Counted from the first letter of the stretch, positions 34,863 to 43,650 are shown. The stretch is DNA of 64,000 bases from Mycolicibacterium bacteremicum (GCF_002086115.1 NZ_MVHJ01000008.1:1-64000), one strand, 5' to 3'. The notes: generated by a model not told the origin, from the sequence alone. Program-made: numbers and translations.

Positions 34863-35743
34863 GCGAGCACGCCGAGCGCTTCACCGCGCTGCGCCCGCTG
34901 CTGTTCACCATCGCCTACGAAATCCTGGGCTCGGCAACCGAATCCGATGATGTGCTGCAGGAGAGCTATCTGCGCTGGGCCGAGGTGGACCTGGACACCG
35001 TGCGTGACACCAAGTCCTATCTGGCCCAGCTGGTGACCCGGCAGTCGCTCAACACGCTCCGCGCGCAGGCCCGCCGGCGCGAGGAGTACGTCGGGCCGTG
35101 GCTACCCGAACCGCTGCGGGTGGACGCACCGGACGCCGCCGCGGACATCGTGCTGGCCGAATCGGTCTCGATGGCCATGATGGTGGTGCTCGAAACGCTG
35201 TCCCCGGACGAGCGCGCGGTGTTCGTGCTGCGTGAGGTGTTCGGCTTCGGTCACGACGAAATCGCCGCGGCGGTCGGCAAATCCGCGGCCGCGGTGCGTC
35301 AATTGGCGCACCGCGCCCGCGAGCACGTGCACGCCCGGCGCAAACGCTACGAACCGGTCGACAGCTCGGTCAGCGAGCAGCTCACCACCCAATTCCTGCT
35401 CACCGCGGCCACCGGCGATGTCGCCGGCCTGGTCGAGATGCTGGCACCCGATGTGGTCTGGACCGCCGACAGCGCCGGCAAGGTCAGCGCCGCCCGGCGG
35501 CCGGTGCACGGCGCGGACCGGGTGGCCCGCCTCATCATCGGGTTGTTCCGGTTGTCCGGCGAGCAGGGCCGCGTCGAATACACCACGTACAACAACGCTC
35601 CCGCCCTCAACCTCTACCTGGGCGAGAGCTTCGAGGGCGTCATCACCGTCGAGATCACCGAGGGCAAGATCTCGCACTTCTACGCCATGCGTAACCCGGA
35701 CAAGCTCACCACCGCGGCTATCCCGAGGGCCATCGGCCGCTAG
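34859..35743 (+). CDS. ECF41-group sigma factor with SnoaL-like C-terminal domain
   Basis: 294 residues. Region 2 (about 8-70) and region 4 (about 110-165) of an ECF sigma factor, then a SnoaL-like domain. Diagnostic ECF41 motifs: WLPEP at 81-85 in the linker and NPDKL at 279-283 near the C-terminus; the DGGGR motif is degenerate (DSAGKVSAARRP). The C-terminal domain replaces an anti-sigma factor and regulates activity. M. tuberculosis SigJ is in this group, but orthology is not settled. It likely reads the promoter at 33581. Confidence 0.92.
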   Translation: MSEHAERFTALRPLLFTIAYEILGSATESDDVLQESYLRWAEVDLDTVRDTKSYLAQLVTRQSLNTLRAQARRREEYVGPWLPEPLRVDAPDAAADIVLAESVSMAMMVVLETLSPDERAVFVLREVFGFGHDEIAAAVGKSAAAVRQLAHRAREHVHARRKRYEPVDSSVSEQLTTQFLLTAATGDVAGLVEMLAPDVVWTADSAGKVSAARRPVHGADRVARLIIGLFRLSGEQGRVEYTTYNNAPALNLYLGESFEGVITVEITEGKISHFYAMRNPDKLTTAAIPRAIGR

Positions 35744-35762
35744 CCTCTGGAAAGCTGGACCG

Positions 35763-37013
35763 GTGCGCATCGACCGGCTCGGCAACCTGGGCAACGCCCC
35801 CGAGGTGTTGCGCTGGGTCGCCGATGCCGCTGCCCGGCACGGCATGGCGCCGCCGGCCGCGCTGATCGGCGACTGGTTCGGCTCTCGCGCGGTGATAGCG
35901 CCGTCGCTGGCCGCCGAACCCGCCGCGGAGCTGTTCGAGGCCTACCCGGGCACCTCGGACACGGTCGGCGGCGGCTGGTTCGGCTACCTGTCCTATCCCG
36001 ACGGGCCGGGGCCACCGCGTATCCCGCAGGCCGCCGGCGGCTGGTCGGACTCGGTGCTGCGCCAGGACGCCGACGGCCAGTGGTGGCACGAAAGTCTCAC
36101 CGACAAAGAACTTCCCGACTGGCTCTCCGGCATCTCCGGCACGCCGGCGCGGCCGTACCGGTTGGCCTGGACCGCACCCGACCGCGACCGGCACCTGGTC
36201 GGCGTGACCGCCTGCCTGGACGCGATCGGCGCAGGCGAGGTCTACCAGGCCTGCGTGTGCACCCAATTCCGGGGCCGGCTCACCGGTGATCCGCTGGATT
36301 TCTTCGTCGACGCCGTGGCGCGCACCGCCCCGGCGCGCGCGGCCTTCATCGCCGGGCCCTGGGGTGCGGTGGCCTCGTTGTCGCCGGAGCTGTTCCTGCG
36401 CCGCCGCGGCGAGGCGACCTCGTCGAGCCCCATCAAAGGCACACTGCCCCTTGATGAATCACCCGCGCTGCTGCGCGCCTCGGTCAAGGACGTCGCCGAG
36501 AACATCATGATCGTCGACCTGGTGCGCAACGATCTCGGCAGGCTCGCCGTCACCGGATCGGTCGCCGTGCCGGAACTGCTGCGGATCCGTCCCGCACCGG
36601 GGGTGTGGCATCTGGTCTCGACCGTCACCGCGCGCATCCCGGTCGCCACGCCCATGTCCGCGGTGCTCGAGGCGACGTTTCCGCCCGCGTCGGTGACCGG
36701 GACGCCCAAGGGCCGGGCCCGGGAGCTGCTCGGCGACTGGGAGCAGCATCATCGCGGAATCTATTGCGGCACGGTGGGACTGGCCTCGCCTTCGGCCGGT
36801 ACCGAACTGAACGTGGCCATCCGGACCGTCGAATTCGATGCCGCCGGCAACGCGGTCCTCGGCGTCGGGGGCGGCATCACCGCCGATTCCGACCCGGCCG
36901 CCGAGTGGCAGGAGTGCCTGCACAAGGCGGCCTCCATCGTCGCGCTGGGTCAGGGTGCCGGCTGTAGCCCGGTCAGTGCGGTGACCCACGCCGCGTTGCC
37001 GGAGAAGACGTAG
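35763..37013 (+). CDS. pabB: Aminodeoxychorismate synthase component I
   Basis: 416 residues from the GTG at 35763; a chorismate-binding enzyme. The C-terminal catalytic half has GEVYQACVCTQF, the SSSPIKGTLP Lys segment, DLVRNDLGRLA and FPPASVTGTPKGRA. Makes 4-amino-4-deoxychorismate for folate, with glutamine amidotransferase PabA encoded elsewhere. Ends with 64 bases of overlap with a convergent gene on the other strand. Confidence 0.93.
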   Translation: MRIDRLGNLGNAPEVLRWVADAAARHGMAPPAALIGDWFGSRAVIAPSLAAEPAAELFEAYPGTSDTVGGGWFGYLSYPDGPGPPRIPQAAGGWSDSVLRQDADGQWWHESLTDKELPDWLSGISGTPARPYRLAWTAPDRDRHLVGVTACLDAIGAGEVYQACVCTQFRGRLTGDPLDFFVDAVARTAPARAAFIAGPWGAVASLSPELFLRRRGEATSSSPIKGTLPLDESPALLRASVKDVAENIMIVDLVRNDLGRLAVTGSVAVPELLRIRPAPGVWHLVSTVTARIPVATPMSAVLEATFPPASVTGTPKGRARELLGDWEQHHRGIYCGTVGLASPSAGTELNVAIRTVEFDAAGNAVLGVGGGITADSDPAAEWQECLHKAASIVALGQGAGCSPVSAVTHAALPEKT

Positions 37014-37405
37014 AACGCGATCTCCCCCGCGGCGGTGTCGATGATCAGATGGGTCTGTCCGCCCACCACCGACCCCTTGAACACGGTCGACTCCCGCACC
37101 CCGGTGATCTCGGCGACCGGGACCTCGATGGTCTTACCGGTCAGGGTGCGAAACAGCAGCCGCCGCGGCGTCAGCGCGATCAACCCGGCGTTCTTCACGG
37201 TCGGATAACCCGGTGCGGTGGCTCCCCGGTATGACCCCTTCTCCGGTCCGCGCACCAGGGTCTCACCGGCCAGCTCGGCACCGAACTGTGCGCTGACGGC
37301 CGCGCTGCGACGCGGCAACCACCACAGCAGCGGAATGGCGATCAGTGCGCCGACGGCAACCAGGATTCCGACCACCAGCAACACCACGAACATCGTCGTA
37401 CTCAT
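36950..37405 (-). CDS. Membrane protein with GRAM/PH-like cytoplasmic domain, unknown function
   Basis: 151 residues from the ATG at 37405 after GCGGGGGTG (a GTG at 37414 is also possible). One N-terminal transmembrane helix (about 4-27) with LLWWLPRR, then about 120 residues predicted as beta strands, with LIALTPRRLLFRTLTGKTIEVPVAEITGV in two parts recalling GRAM/PH-like lipid-binding folds. Its last 64 bases overlap the end of pabB on the opposite strand, so the transcripts are complementary there. Confidence 0.72.
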   Translation of the reverse strand: MSTTMFVVLLVVGILVAVGALIAIPLLWWLPRRSAAVSAQFGAELAGETLVRGPEKGSYRGATAPGYPTVKNAGLIALTPRRLLFRTLTGKTIEVPVAEITGVRESTVFKGSVVGGQTHLIIDTAAGEIAFYVFSGNAAWVTALTGLQPAP

Positions 37406-37424
37406 ACCGAACACCCCCGCAGGC

Positions 37425-38297
37425 TCAGTCGCGCGACTTCAACACCGCATCGTAGAGCTCACGCTTGGACGGCGCGCCCGGATTGGCCGCAACGACCTGC
37501 GCGCACGCATCCTTGACCCGCATACCGTCGGAGACGAGGTCGGTCACCTGTGCCACCAGGGTGTGCAGATCGGCCGTCGGCCGCGCACCGGCCAGCACGA
37601 CCGTGATCTCACCGAGCACCCCGGCGGCCGCCCAGTCCGCCAGCCCGGCCAGCGTCCCGCGCCGGACCTCCTCATGGGTCTTGGTCAGCTCCCGGCACAC
37701 CACGGCGCGCCGGTCGCCGCCCAGGGTGGCCACGGCGTCGGCCAGCGTGTCGGCCAGCCGCCGCGGCGACTCGAAGAACACACAGGTGCGCTCCTCGGTG
37801 GCCAGCCCGCTCAGCCAGCTGCGCCGGGCGACCTGTTTGCGCGGCGCGAACCCCTCGAAGCAGAACCGGTCGGCGGGCAGCCCGGAGACCGCCAACGCCG
37901 TCGTCACCGCCGACGGACCCGGCAGGCAGCTGACCGTCAACCCGGCCGCCACGCAGGCCGTCACCAGTCGGTAGCCCGGATCGTTGATCAGTGGCATCCC
38001 GGCATCGCTGATCAGCAGCACGGTGGCGCCGGCGGCGATCTCGTCGACCAACATCGGCACCCGCGACGCCTCGTTCTGGTCGAAGAGGCTGAGCACCCGC
38101 CCCGCGGGTGTCACCTCCAGCGCGGTGGCCAGCGACCGCGCCCGCCGGGTGTCCTCCGCGGCGACGATGTCCGCCCCGGCCAGGGCGCGGATCAGCCGGG
38201 CCGAGGCGTCGCCGGGCTGACCCAACGGGGTGGCCCCCAGGAGCAGTCGGCCGGCCGATTTTTCGGCGGGTAGGAGCGTAGCGACCGGGGGTTCCAC
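37425..38297 (-). CDS. rsmI: 16S rRNA (cytidine-2'-O)-methyltransferase
   Basis: 290 residues from a leaderless GTG. Tetrapyrrole-methylase-like fold: LLLGATPLGQPGDAS, DTRRARSL, ISDAGMPLINDPGY and LPGPSAVTTALAVSGLP. Methylates C1402 of 16S rRNA. It diverges from pmt with 26 bases between the start codons. Confidence 0.95.
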   Translation of the reverse strand: MEPPVATLLPAEKSAGRLLLGATPLGQPGDASARLIRALAGADIVAAEDTRRARSLATALEVTPAGRVLSLFDQNEASRVPMLVDEIAAGATVLLISDAGMPLINDPGYRLVTACVAAGLTVSCLPGPSAVTTALAVSGLPADRFCFEGFAPRKQVARRSWLSGLATEERTCVFFESPRRLADTLADAVATLGGDRRAVVCRELTKTHEEVRRGTLAGLADWAAAGVLGEITVVLAGARPTADLHTLVAQVTDLVSDGMRVKDACAQVVAANPGAPSKRELYDAVLKSRD

Positions 38298-38305
38298 AAC
38301 TGCAA

Positions 38306-38315
38306 AGCCTACGAT
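38306..38315. promoter_or_regulatory. Shared divergent -10 dyad for rsmI and pmt
   Basis: AGCCTACGAT contains TAGGCT on the minus strand (38306-38311), eight bases before the rsmI GTG, and TACGAT on the plus strand (38310-38315), eight bases before the pmt ATG. The two boxes share TA, as at 30599-30608. Confidence 0.65.
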
Positions 38316-38323
38316 CGTCGGTG

Positions 38324-39862
38324 ATGACCGCTCCTGACACCGTGCAATCGGAGCGCGCCGCACCCGTGATCAGTCCCGGACCGCTTGTCCCGGTCCCCGA
38401 CTTCGGGCCCGTCGACCGGCTGCAGGGCTGGGTGATGACCGCGATCATCGGGGCGCTGGCCGCGCTGACCCGGTTCCTGAACCTGGGGTCGCCGACCGAC
38501 GGCGGCACCCCGATCTTCGACGAGAAGCATTACGCGCCGCAGGCCTGGCAGATGCTGCACAACAACGGCATCGAGGACAATCCGGGCTACGGCCTGGTGG
38601 TGCACCCACCGCTGTCGAAGATGCTGATGAGCGTCGGCGAGTGGCTGTTCGGCTACACCGGTCTGGGCTGGCGGTTCAGCGGCGCGGTGTGCGGCGTCGT
38701 CATCGTGATCCTGGTCGCCCGCATCGTCCGCCGGATCACCCGGTCCACCCTGATCGGTGCGATCGCCGGGCTGCTGATCATCGCCGACGGTGTCAGCTTC
38801 GTCTCGGCGCGCACCGCCCTGCTGGACGTGTATCTGGTGGTGTTCGTCGTCGCGGCATTCGGCGCGCTGATCGTCGACCGGGACCAGGTGCGCGAGCGGT
38901 TGCACATCGCGTTGCTGGAGGGCCGCGCCGCGGACACGCCGTGGGGACCGCGTCTGGGTGTGCGGTGGTGGCGGTTCGGTGCCGGGGTGCTGCTGGGCCT
39001 GGCGTGCGCGACGAAATGGTCCGGGCTGTACTTCATCGCGTTCTTCGGGGTGATGACGCTGGCCTTCGACATCGCCGCCCGCCGCGCCTACCGGGTGCCG
39101 CGGCACTGGCTGGGGGCGTTGCGCCGCGATGCCGGGCCGTCGGTGTACGCGCTGGTGCTCATCCCGTTCGCGGTGTATCTGGCCTCCTATGCGCGCTGGT
39201 TCGCCTCCGAGACCGGCGTGTACCGGCACGAGGTGGGCCGCACCATCGGCGAGGGCGGGTTCCTGCCCGATGCCATCCGCTCGCTCTGGTACTACACGGC
39301 GTCGGTGTACCGCTTCCATTCCGGGCTGACGAACGCGGCGGGCAATCACCATCCGTGGGAGTCCAAACCGTGGACCTGGCCGATGTCGCTGCGCCCGGTG
39401 CTCTACGCCATCGACCAGCAGAACGTGCCGGGGTGCGGGGCCGAGTCCTGTGTGAAGGCGGTGATGCTGGTCGGCACGCCGACCATGTGGTTCATCGCGG
39501 TGCCGGTGCTGCTGTGGGCGTGCTGGCGGGCGTTCGTGCGCCGCGACTGGCGCTACGCGGCGGTACTGGTCGGCTACGGCGCCGGTTTCATCCCGTGGTT
39601 CTTCGCCATCGACCGGCAGATGTACTTCTTCTACGCCACCGCGATGGCGCCGTTCCTGGTGATGCTGATAGCGCTGATCCTCGGCGACATCCTCTACCAG
39701 CCACGGCAGAATTCCGAACGACGGACGCTGGGTCTGATCGCGGTGAGTTGTTATGTGGCGCTGGTGATCACGAACTTCGCCTGGCTGTACCCGATCCTGA
39801 CCGGGCTACCCATCTCGCAGGCCACCTGGCATATGCAGATCTGGCTGCCGTCCTGGCGGTGA
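38324..39862 (+). CDS. pmt: Protein O-mannosyltransferase
   Basis: 512 residues with about ten transmembrane helices. GT39 features: FDEKHYAPQAW with the catalytic Asp-Glu in the first external loop, HPPLSKMLM, and FHSGLTNAAGNHHPWESKPWTWP. Transfers mannose from polyprenyl-phosphomannose to secreted proteins, matching M. tuberculosis Rv1002c. Leaderless ATG. Repeat copy C follows the stop. Confidence 0.95.
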   Translation: MTAPDTVQSERAAPVISPGPLVPVPDFGPVDRLQGWVMTAIIGALAALTRFLNLGSPTDGGTPIFDEKHYAPQAWQMLHNNGIEDNPGYGLVVHPPLSKMLMSVGEWLFGYTGLGWRFSGAVCGVVIVILVARIVRRITRSTLIGAIAGLLIIADGVSFVSARTALLDVYLVVFVVAAFGALIVDRDQVRERLHIALLEGRAADTPWGPRLGVRWWRFGAGVLLGLACATKWSGLYFIAFFGVMTLAFDIAARRAYRVPRHWLGALRRDAGPSVYALVLIPFAVYLASYARWFASETGVYRHEVGRTIGEGGFLPDAIRSLWYYTASVYRFHSGLTNAAGNHHPWESKPWTWPMSLRPVLYAIDQQNVPGCGAESCVKAVMLVGTPTMWFIAVPVLLWACWRAFVRRDWRYAAVLVGYGAGFIPWFFAIDRQMYFFYATAMAPFLVMLIALILGDILYQPRQNSERRTLGLIAVSCYVALVITNFAWLYPILTGLPISQATWHMQIWLPSWR

Positions 39863-39884
39863 GGTTCTCGCGCGTCTGTACTGC

Positions 39885-39953
39885 GCGGTGAGCGTGCGCT
39901 TTCTCTGCTGCGAACGCGGCGTGTTGGGGTGCAGACACGCACGCTCGCCGGGT
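39885..39953. repeat. Dispersed 67-bp palindromic repeat, copy C
   Basis: Its reverse complement starts CCCGGCGAGCGTGCGTGTCTGC, then CACCCCAACACGCCGCG, and closes with GCGCACGCTCACC. It fills the gap between convergent pmt and phr. Confidence 0.72.
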
Positions 39954-39960
39954 TGGAGAG

Positions 39961-41280
39961 TTACCTGATGGCTTCGTAGCGGCGCAGCGCCTCCTTGCGC
40001 TCGGCGCTGTGGTCGACCATCGGCTCGGGGTAGTCGTCGCTGCCGTACTCGGGGACCCAGCGCTGCACATACGCGCCGTCGGGGTCGAACTTCTTGCCCT
40101 GGGTGTCGGGGTTGAACACCCGGAAGTACGGGGCGGCGTCGGTGCCGCAGCCGGCGGCCCACTGCCAGCCGTGCTGATTGCTGGCCATGTCCCCGTCGAC
40201 CAGCTGCTCCAGGAACCAGCGCGCACCCCACTGCCAGGGCAGGTGCAGATCCTTGACCAGAAACGACGCGGTGATCATCCGGACCCGGTTGTGCATGAAC
40301 CCGGATTCGGACAGCTGGCGCATGCCGGCATCGACGATCGGGAAACCGGTCTTACCGGCCTTCCACGCCGCGAAACGCTTCTCGGCGTCGGCGTCCTCGT
40401 CGACGGCGATGGCGTCGAAGGCCTTGTTCCAGTTCCACCACACGCTGCGCGGCCAGGCGTGCAGCACGGTGGCGTAGAAGTCGCGGAACGCCAACTCGCG
40501 CAGATAGGCCTGCGGGCCCTCCCCCGACGTGAGGTCGGCGGCCATGGTGCGCGGATGGATGGCGCCGAACTTGAGGTGCGCCGACATCCGGCTGATGCCG
40601 TCGATGTCGGGTCGGTTGCGGTCATCGCCGTAGTCGGCAATCTTGTTCTTGACGAACGATTTCCACGCCTTGTGCGCCGCGGTCTCGCCCGCGGGCAGGT
40701 CCAGTTCGGCCTCGCCGGCGGGGATGTCGGTGCGCTTGGCGCCGCGCCCGACGTCCTTGGGGTCGACCCATGTCGCGGTGGTGGGTCCGGTCTTGGCCGG
40801 GGCCCGCCAGCCGTGTTCGCGCCAGGCCCGGAAGTACGGGGTGAACACCTTGTAGGGAGTGCCGTCGTCCTTGGTGACCCGTCCCGGCGACACCAGATAC
40901 GGTGAGCCGCTCTCCTCGAGCGGGATGTCGCCGAGCGCGGCGCGCACCGCCTCGTCGCGACGCACCCCGAACGGCGAGAAGTCCCCGGAGACGTGCACCG
41001 CCGACGCGTCGATCGCCTTGGCCAGTGCCGGGATTCGTTCGTCGGGGCGCCCCTCGGTGACCAACAGCCTGCCGTCGAGCTGATCGGCGACGTCACGCAG
41101 CGCGTCGTAGAGATATTGCAACCGCCGCGGTCCGGAACTGGCGTGCAAGCGCGGATCGAGCACATAGCAGGCCAGCACCTGCCCGTCGGCACCGTCGGAT
41201 TTCGCGGCGTCCAGCAGGGCGGGCAGATCGCGTAACCGCAGGTCGCGCCGGAACCACAGCAGCGTTGGCATGTACTTCAT
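39961..41280 (-). CDS. phr: Deoxyribodipyrimidine photolyase
   Basis: 439 residues from the ATG at 41280 (or 437-minus from 41271). Class I photolyase/cryptochrome: N-terminal antenna domain beginning TLLWFRRDLRLRDLPAL, FAD domain with WNWNKAF, AGMRQL, HNRVRMITASFLVKDL, WQWGARWF and GCGTDAAPYFRVFNP. Repairs cyclobutane dimers by light. No photolyase occurs at this position in M. tuberculosis, so this is a feature of environmental relatives. Confidence 0.93.
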   Translation of the reverse strand: MKYMPTLLWFRRDLRLRDLPALLDAAKSDGADGQVLACYVLDPRLHASSGPRRLQYLYDALRDVADQLDGRLLVTEGRPDERIPALAKAIDASAVHVSGDFSPFGVRRDEAVRAALGDIPLEESGSPYLVSPGRVTKDDGTPYKVFTPYFRAWREHGWRAPAKTGPTTATWVDPKDVGRGAKRTDIPAGEAELDLPAGETAAHKAWKSFVKNKIADYGDDRNRPDIDGISRMSAHLKFGAIHPRTMAADLTSGEGPQAYLRELAFRDFYATVLHAWPRSVWWNWNKAFDAIAVDEDADAEKRFAAWKAGKTGFPIVDAGMRQLSESGFMHNRVRMITASFLVKDLHLPWQWGARWFLEQLVDGDMASNQHGWQWAAGCGTDAAPYFRVFNPDTQGKKFDPDGAYVQRWVPEYGSDDYPEPMVDHSAERKEALRRYEAIR

Positions 41281-41315
41281 GCTGCCCCATCCCAGATCGG
41301 GGCAAACATATGCGT

Positions 41316-42524
41316 TCAGAGCAGGTCGCGCGCCGCCGGGCAGGACATGCAGCGCGGACCGCCGCGGCCGGTGCCCAACTCGGACGCCGCGATGGGCAGC
41401 ACCTCGATACCGGAGTCGGCCAACCGGGTGTTGGTCTCGGTGTTGCGCTCGTAGGCCACCACCACGCCCGGCGCCAGCGCCAGGGTGTTGTTGCCGTCGT
41501 CCCACTGTTCGCGCTCGGCCGTCACCGGGTCCAGCCCGGTGTCGATGACGCGCAGCTTGCCGATGCCCATCGCGTCGGCGGCCGCCGCCACGAACGGCGC
41601 CGCCCGGTCGATCTTCACCCCGCCACCGGACACCTTGTGGATGGTGAAGGCGGACAACGAGTCCACGATGTTGGGGTACATCACCACGGCGTCGACGTCG
41701 ACCATGGTGCAGACGGTGTCCAGGTGCATCTGGGCACGCTCCTGGGCGATCGGCACGGCCAGCACGGTGTGTGCCAGATCGTCGTCGAACAGGCTGCGCG
41801 CCAGCGCCTCCGCGCCGGCGGGGGTGGTCCGCTCGCCGACACCGACCGCGACCACCCCGGGCGACAGCAGCAGCACATCACCGCCCTCGACGGGGGCGGA
41901 GCGGGACTCGTAGGCCCGCCGCACCCCCAAAAACCGCGGGTGGTGGGCGTAGATGAGGTCGGTCAGCGAGGTCTCGCGGACCCGGGCGGGCAGCGCCAGC
42001 GAGGTGATGGCCACCCGCGGCCCGATCCAGAACGACGAGTCGCGGGTGAACAGCAGATTGGGTAGCGGGTCGATGACGAAATCGCCGCCGTGGTGCATGC
42101 GGCGCACCAGCGAGAACTCGGTGGACGCGAACGGCAACTCGTCGAAGGTCATGCCCGCCATCAACAGGTGCGCCAGGGTGGCCGGGTCCACCGTGCGCAG
42201 ATAGGCCGAGAGCTCGTGGGCCAGCGGCACTCCCAACCGTCGGGGGTCGACGGCGGCGGAGATTCCGTGCATCCGGGCCGCCCCGGAGGCCAGCGCCTGG
42301 GCCAGCAGATCGCCCAGCAGTAGTACCTCCACCCCGCGCGAGGTGAGCAGCGCGGCGAAGGCGTCATGCTCCTCCTGGGCCTTGCTCACCCAGGGCAGCC
42401 CGTCGAAGAGCAGGGTGTCGTTGTTGCGCGGGGTCAGCCGCTGCAACTCCGCGCCGGGGCGGTGCAGGATGACCGTGCGCAGCCTGCCGACCTCCGAGTT
42501 GGAACCCAGCGGTATCGCTTCCAC
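41316..42524 (-). CDS. arcA: Arginine deiminase
   Basis: 402 residues. Catalytic Cys in [10 protein letters not shown] at the C-terminus, plus [18 protein letters not shown] and [11 protein letters not shown] motifs. Converts arginine to citrulline and ammonia. The GTG start lies seven bases after the minus-strand -10 TAACGT at 42532-42537, so it is leaderless. It diverges from soxR. Confidence 0.93.
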   Translation of the reverse strand: MEAIPLGSNSEVGRLRTVILHRPGAELQRLTPRNNDTLLFDGLPWVSKAQEEHDAFAALLTSRGVEVLLLGDLLAQALASGAARMHGISAAVDPRRLGVPLAHELSAYLRTVDPATLAHLLMAGMTFDELPFASTEFSLVRRMHHGGDFVIDPLPNLLFTRDSSFWIGPRVAITSLALPARVRETSLTDLIYAHHPRFLGVRRAYESRSAPVEGGDVLLLSPGVVAVGVGERTTPAGAEALARSLFDDDLAHTVLAVPIAQERAQMHLDTVCTMVDVDAVVMYPNIVDSLSAFTIHKVSGGGVKIDRAAPFVAAAADAMGIGKLRVIDTGLDPVTAEREQWDDGNNTLALAPGVVVAYERNTETNTRLADSGIEVLPIAASELGTGRGGPRCMSCPAARDLL

Positions 42525-42531
42525 GAAGGCA

Positions 42532-42537
42532 ACGTTA
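42532..42537 (-). promoter_or_regulatory. Leaderless -10 box of arcA
   Basis: TAACGT, minus strand, seven bases before the arcA GTG. Next to the SoxR dyad. Confidence 0.5.
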
Positions 42538-42538
42538 A

Positions 42539-42554
42539 CTCAACTATGGTTGAG
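42539..42554 (+). promoter_or_regulatory. SoxR operator overlapping the soxR -10 box
   Basis: CTCAAC-TATG-GTTGAG is a perfect 6-4-6 dyad matching the SoxR box pattern (CCTCAA-N6-TTGAGG). The -10 TATGGT (42545-42550) lies inside it, eight bases before the soxR ATG, so SoxR probably controls itself and maybe arcA. Confidence 0.8.
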
Positions 42555-42558
42555 GTGT

Positions 42559-42990
42559 ATGGAGACGCATGAGCTCACGCCCGGTGAGATGTCACTCCGC
42601 AGCGGAGTGGCCGTCTCTGCGCTGCACTTCTACGAGCGCGAGGGCCTGATCGTCTCGCGGCGCACCTCGGGCAACCAGCGTCGCTATCGCCGCGAGACGT
42701 TGCGCCGGGTCGCGTTCATCCGGATGTCACAGCGCCTGGGCATCCCGCTGGCCCGGATTCGGGATGCGTTGGCCACCCTGCCGGATGACCGCGTCCCGAC
42801 CAGCAAGGACTGGGCCCGGTTGTCGGCGGGTTGGCGCCAGGATCTCGACGACCGCATCCTGCATCTGGAGCGGTTGCGCGACAACCTGGCCGGCTGTATC
42901 GGGTGCGGATGCCTGAGCCTCAGGTCCTGTCAGCTGGCCAATCCCGAGGATGTGCTGGCCGATCGGGGACCCGGCGCCGCCAACCTGTGA
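42559..42990 (+). CDS. soxR: SoxR, MerR-family 2Fe-2S redox sensor
   Basis: 143 residues. MerR winged helix at the N-terminus (LRSGVAVSALHFYEREGLI) and dimer helix, then the cluster-binding Cys113, Cys116, Cys118 and Cys124 in the C-X2-C-X-C-X5-C spacing. Senses redox-cycling compounds. Leaderless ATG. The LexA box of alkB starts just after its stop. Confidence 0.95.
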   Translation: METHELTPGEMSLRSGVAVSALHFYEREGLIVSRRTSGNQRRYRRETLRRVAFIRMSQRLGIPLARIRDALATLPDDRVPTSKDWARLSAGWRQDLDDRILHLERLRDNLAGCIGCGCLSLRSCQLANPEDVLADRGPGAANL

Positions 42991-42992
42991 TT

Positions 42993-43008
42993 TCGAACAG
43001 GTGTGCGA
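42993..43008 (+). promoter_or_regulatory. LexA (SOS) box upstream of the AlkB-like gene
   Basis: TCGAAC-AGGT-GTGCGA matches the mycobacterial SOS box TCGAAC-N4-GTTCGA with one mismatch, and touches the -10 box TAGTCT at 43009-43014. Confidence 0.75.
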
Positions 43009-43014
43009 TAGTCT
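43009..43014 (+). promoter_or_regulatory. Leaderless -10 box of the AlkB-like gene
   Basis: TAGTCT, six bases before the GTG at 43021. Confidence 0.6.
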
Positions 43015-43020
43015 CGTGTC

Positions 43021-43629
43021 GTGTCTCTGGCCGTCCAAGGGTCGCTCTTCGACCATTCGGAACGTCGAGATCTGGGCGCGGGTGCCTGGATCGACGTGCG
43101 CGCCGGCTGGCTCAACGGCTGGCTGGACGACGACAAGACGCTGTTCGACGAGCTGTCGGCGGCGGTGCCGTGGCGTGCCGAGCGCCGGCAGATGTACGAA
43201 CGGGTGCTCGACGTGCCGCGCCTGGTGAGCTTCCACGATCTGTCCGCCGGACCCGCCCCGCACCCCGCGATCGCCCGGTTGCGCGTCCGCCTCAACGACA
43301 TCTATGCCGGCGAACTCGGTGAACCGTTCACCAGTGCCGGACTGTGCCTGTACCGCGACGGCAACGACAGTGTGGCCTGGCACGGTGACACCGTCGGCCG
43401 CAGCAGCACCGAGGACACCATGGTGGCGATCGTCAGCCTGGGCGCCCGCCGGGTCTTCGCGATGCGCCCGCGCGGCGGCGGGCGCAGCCTGCGCCTGCCC
43501 CAGGCGCACGGCGATCTGCTGGTGATGGGCGGATCGGCGCAGCGCACCTGGGAGCACGCGGTCCCCAAGACGGCCCGGCCGACCGGGCCGCGGATCAGCA
43601 TCCAGTTCCGGGTGCGCGACGTGCGTTAG
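43021..43629 (+). CDS. AlkB-like 2-oxoglutarate/Fe(II) dioxygenase
   Basis: 202 residues. Iron ligands His121, Asp123 (WHGD) and His179 (WEHAVP), and 2-oxoglutarate Arg191 in RISIQFR, together define the AlkB family. It would oxidatively remove alkyl groups from DNA or RNA bases. Equivalent to M. tuberculosis Rv1000c by position. SOS box and leaderless start place it in the DNA-damage response. Confidence 0.92.
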   Translation: MSLAVQGSLFDHSERRDLGAGAWIDVRAGWLNGWLDDDKTLFDELSAAVPWRAERRQMYERVLDVPRLVSFHDLSAGPAPHPAIARLRVRLNDIYAGELGEPFTSAGLCLYRDGNDSVAWHGDTVGRSSTEDTMVAIVSLGARRVFAMRPRGGGRSLRLPQAHGDLLVMGGSAQRTWEHAVPKTARPTGPRISIQFRVRDVR

Positions 43630-43650
43630 CCGGGCTGGCGCAGATCCGGG

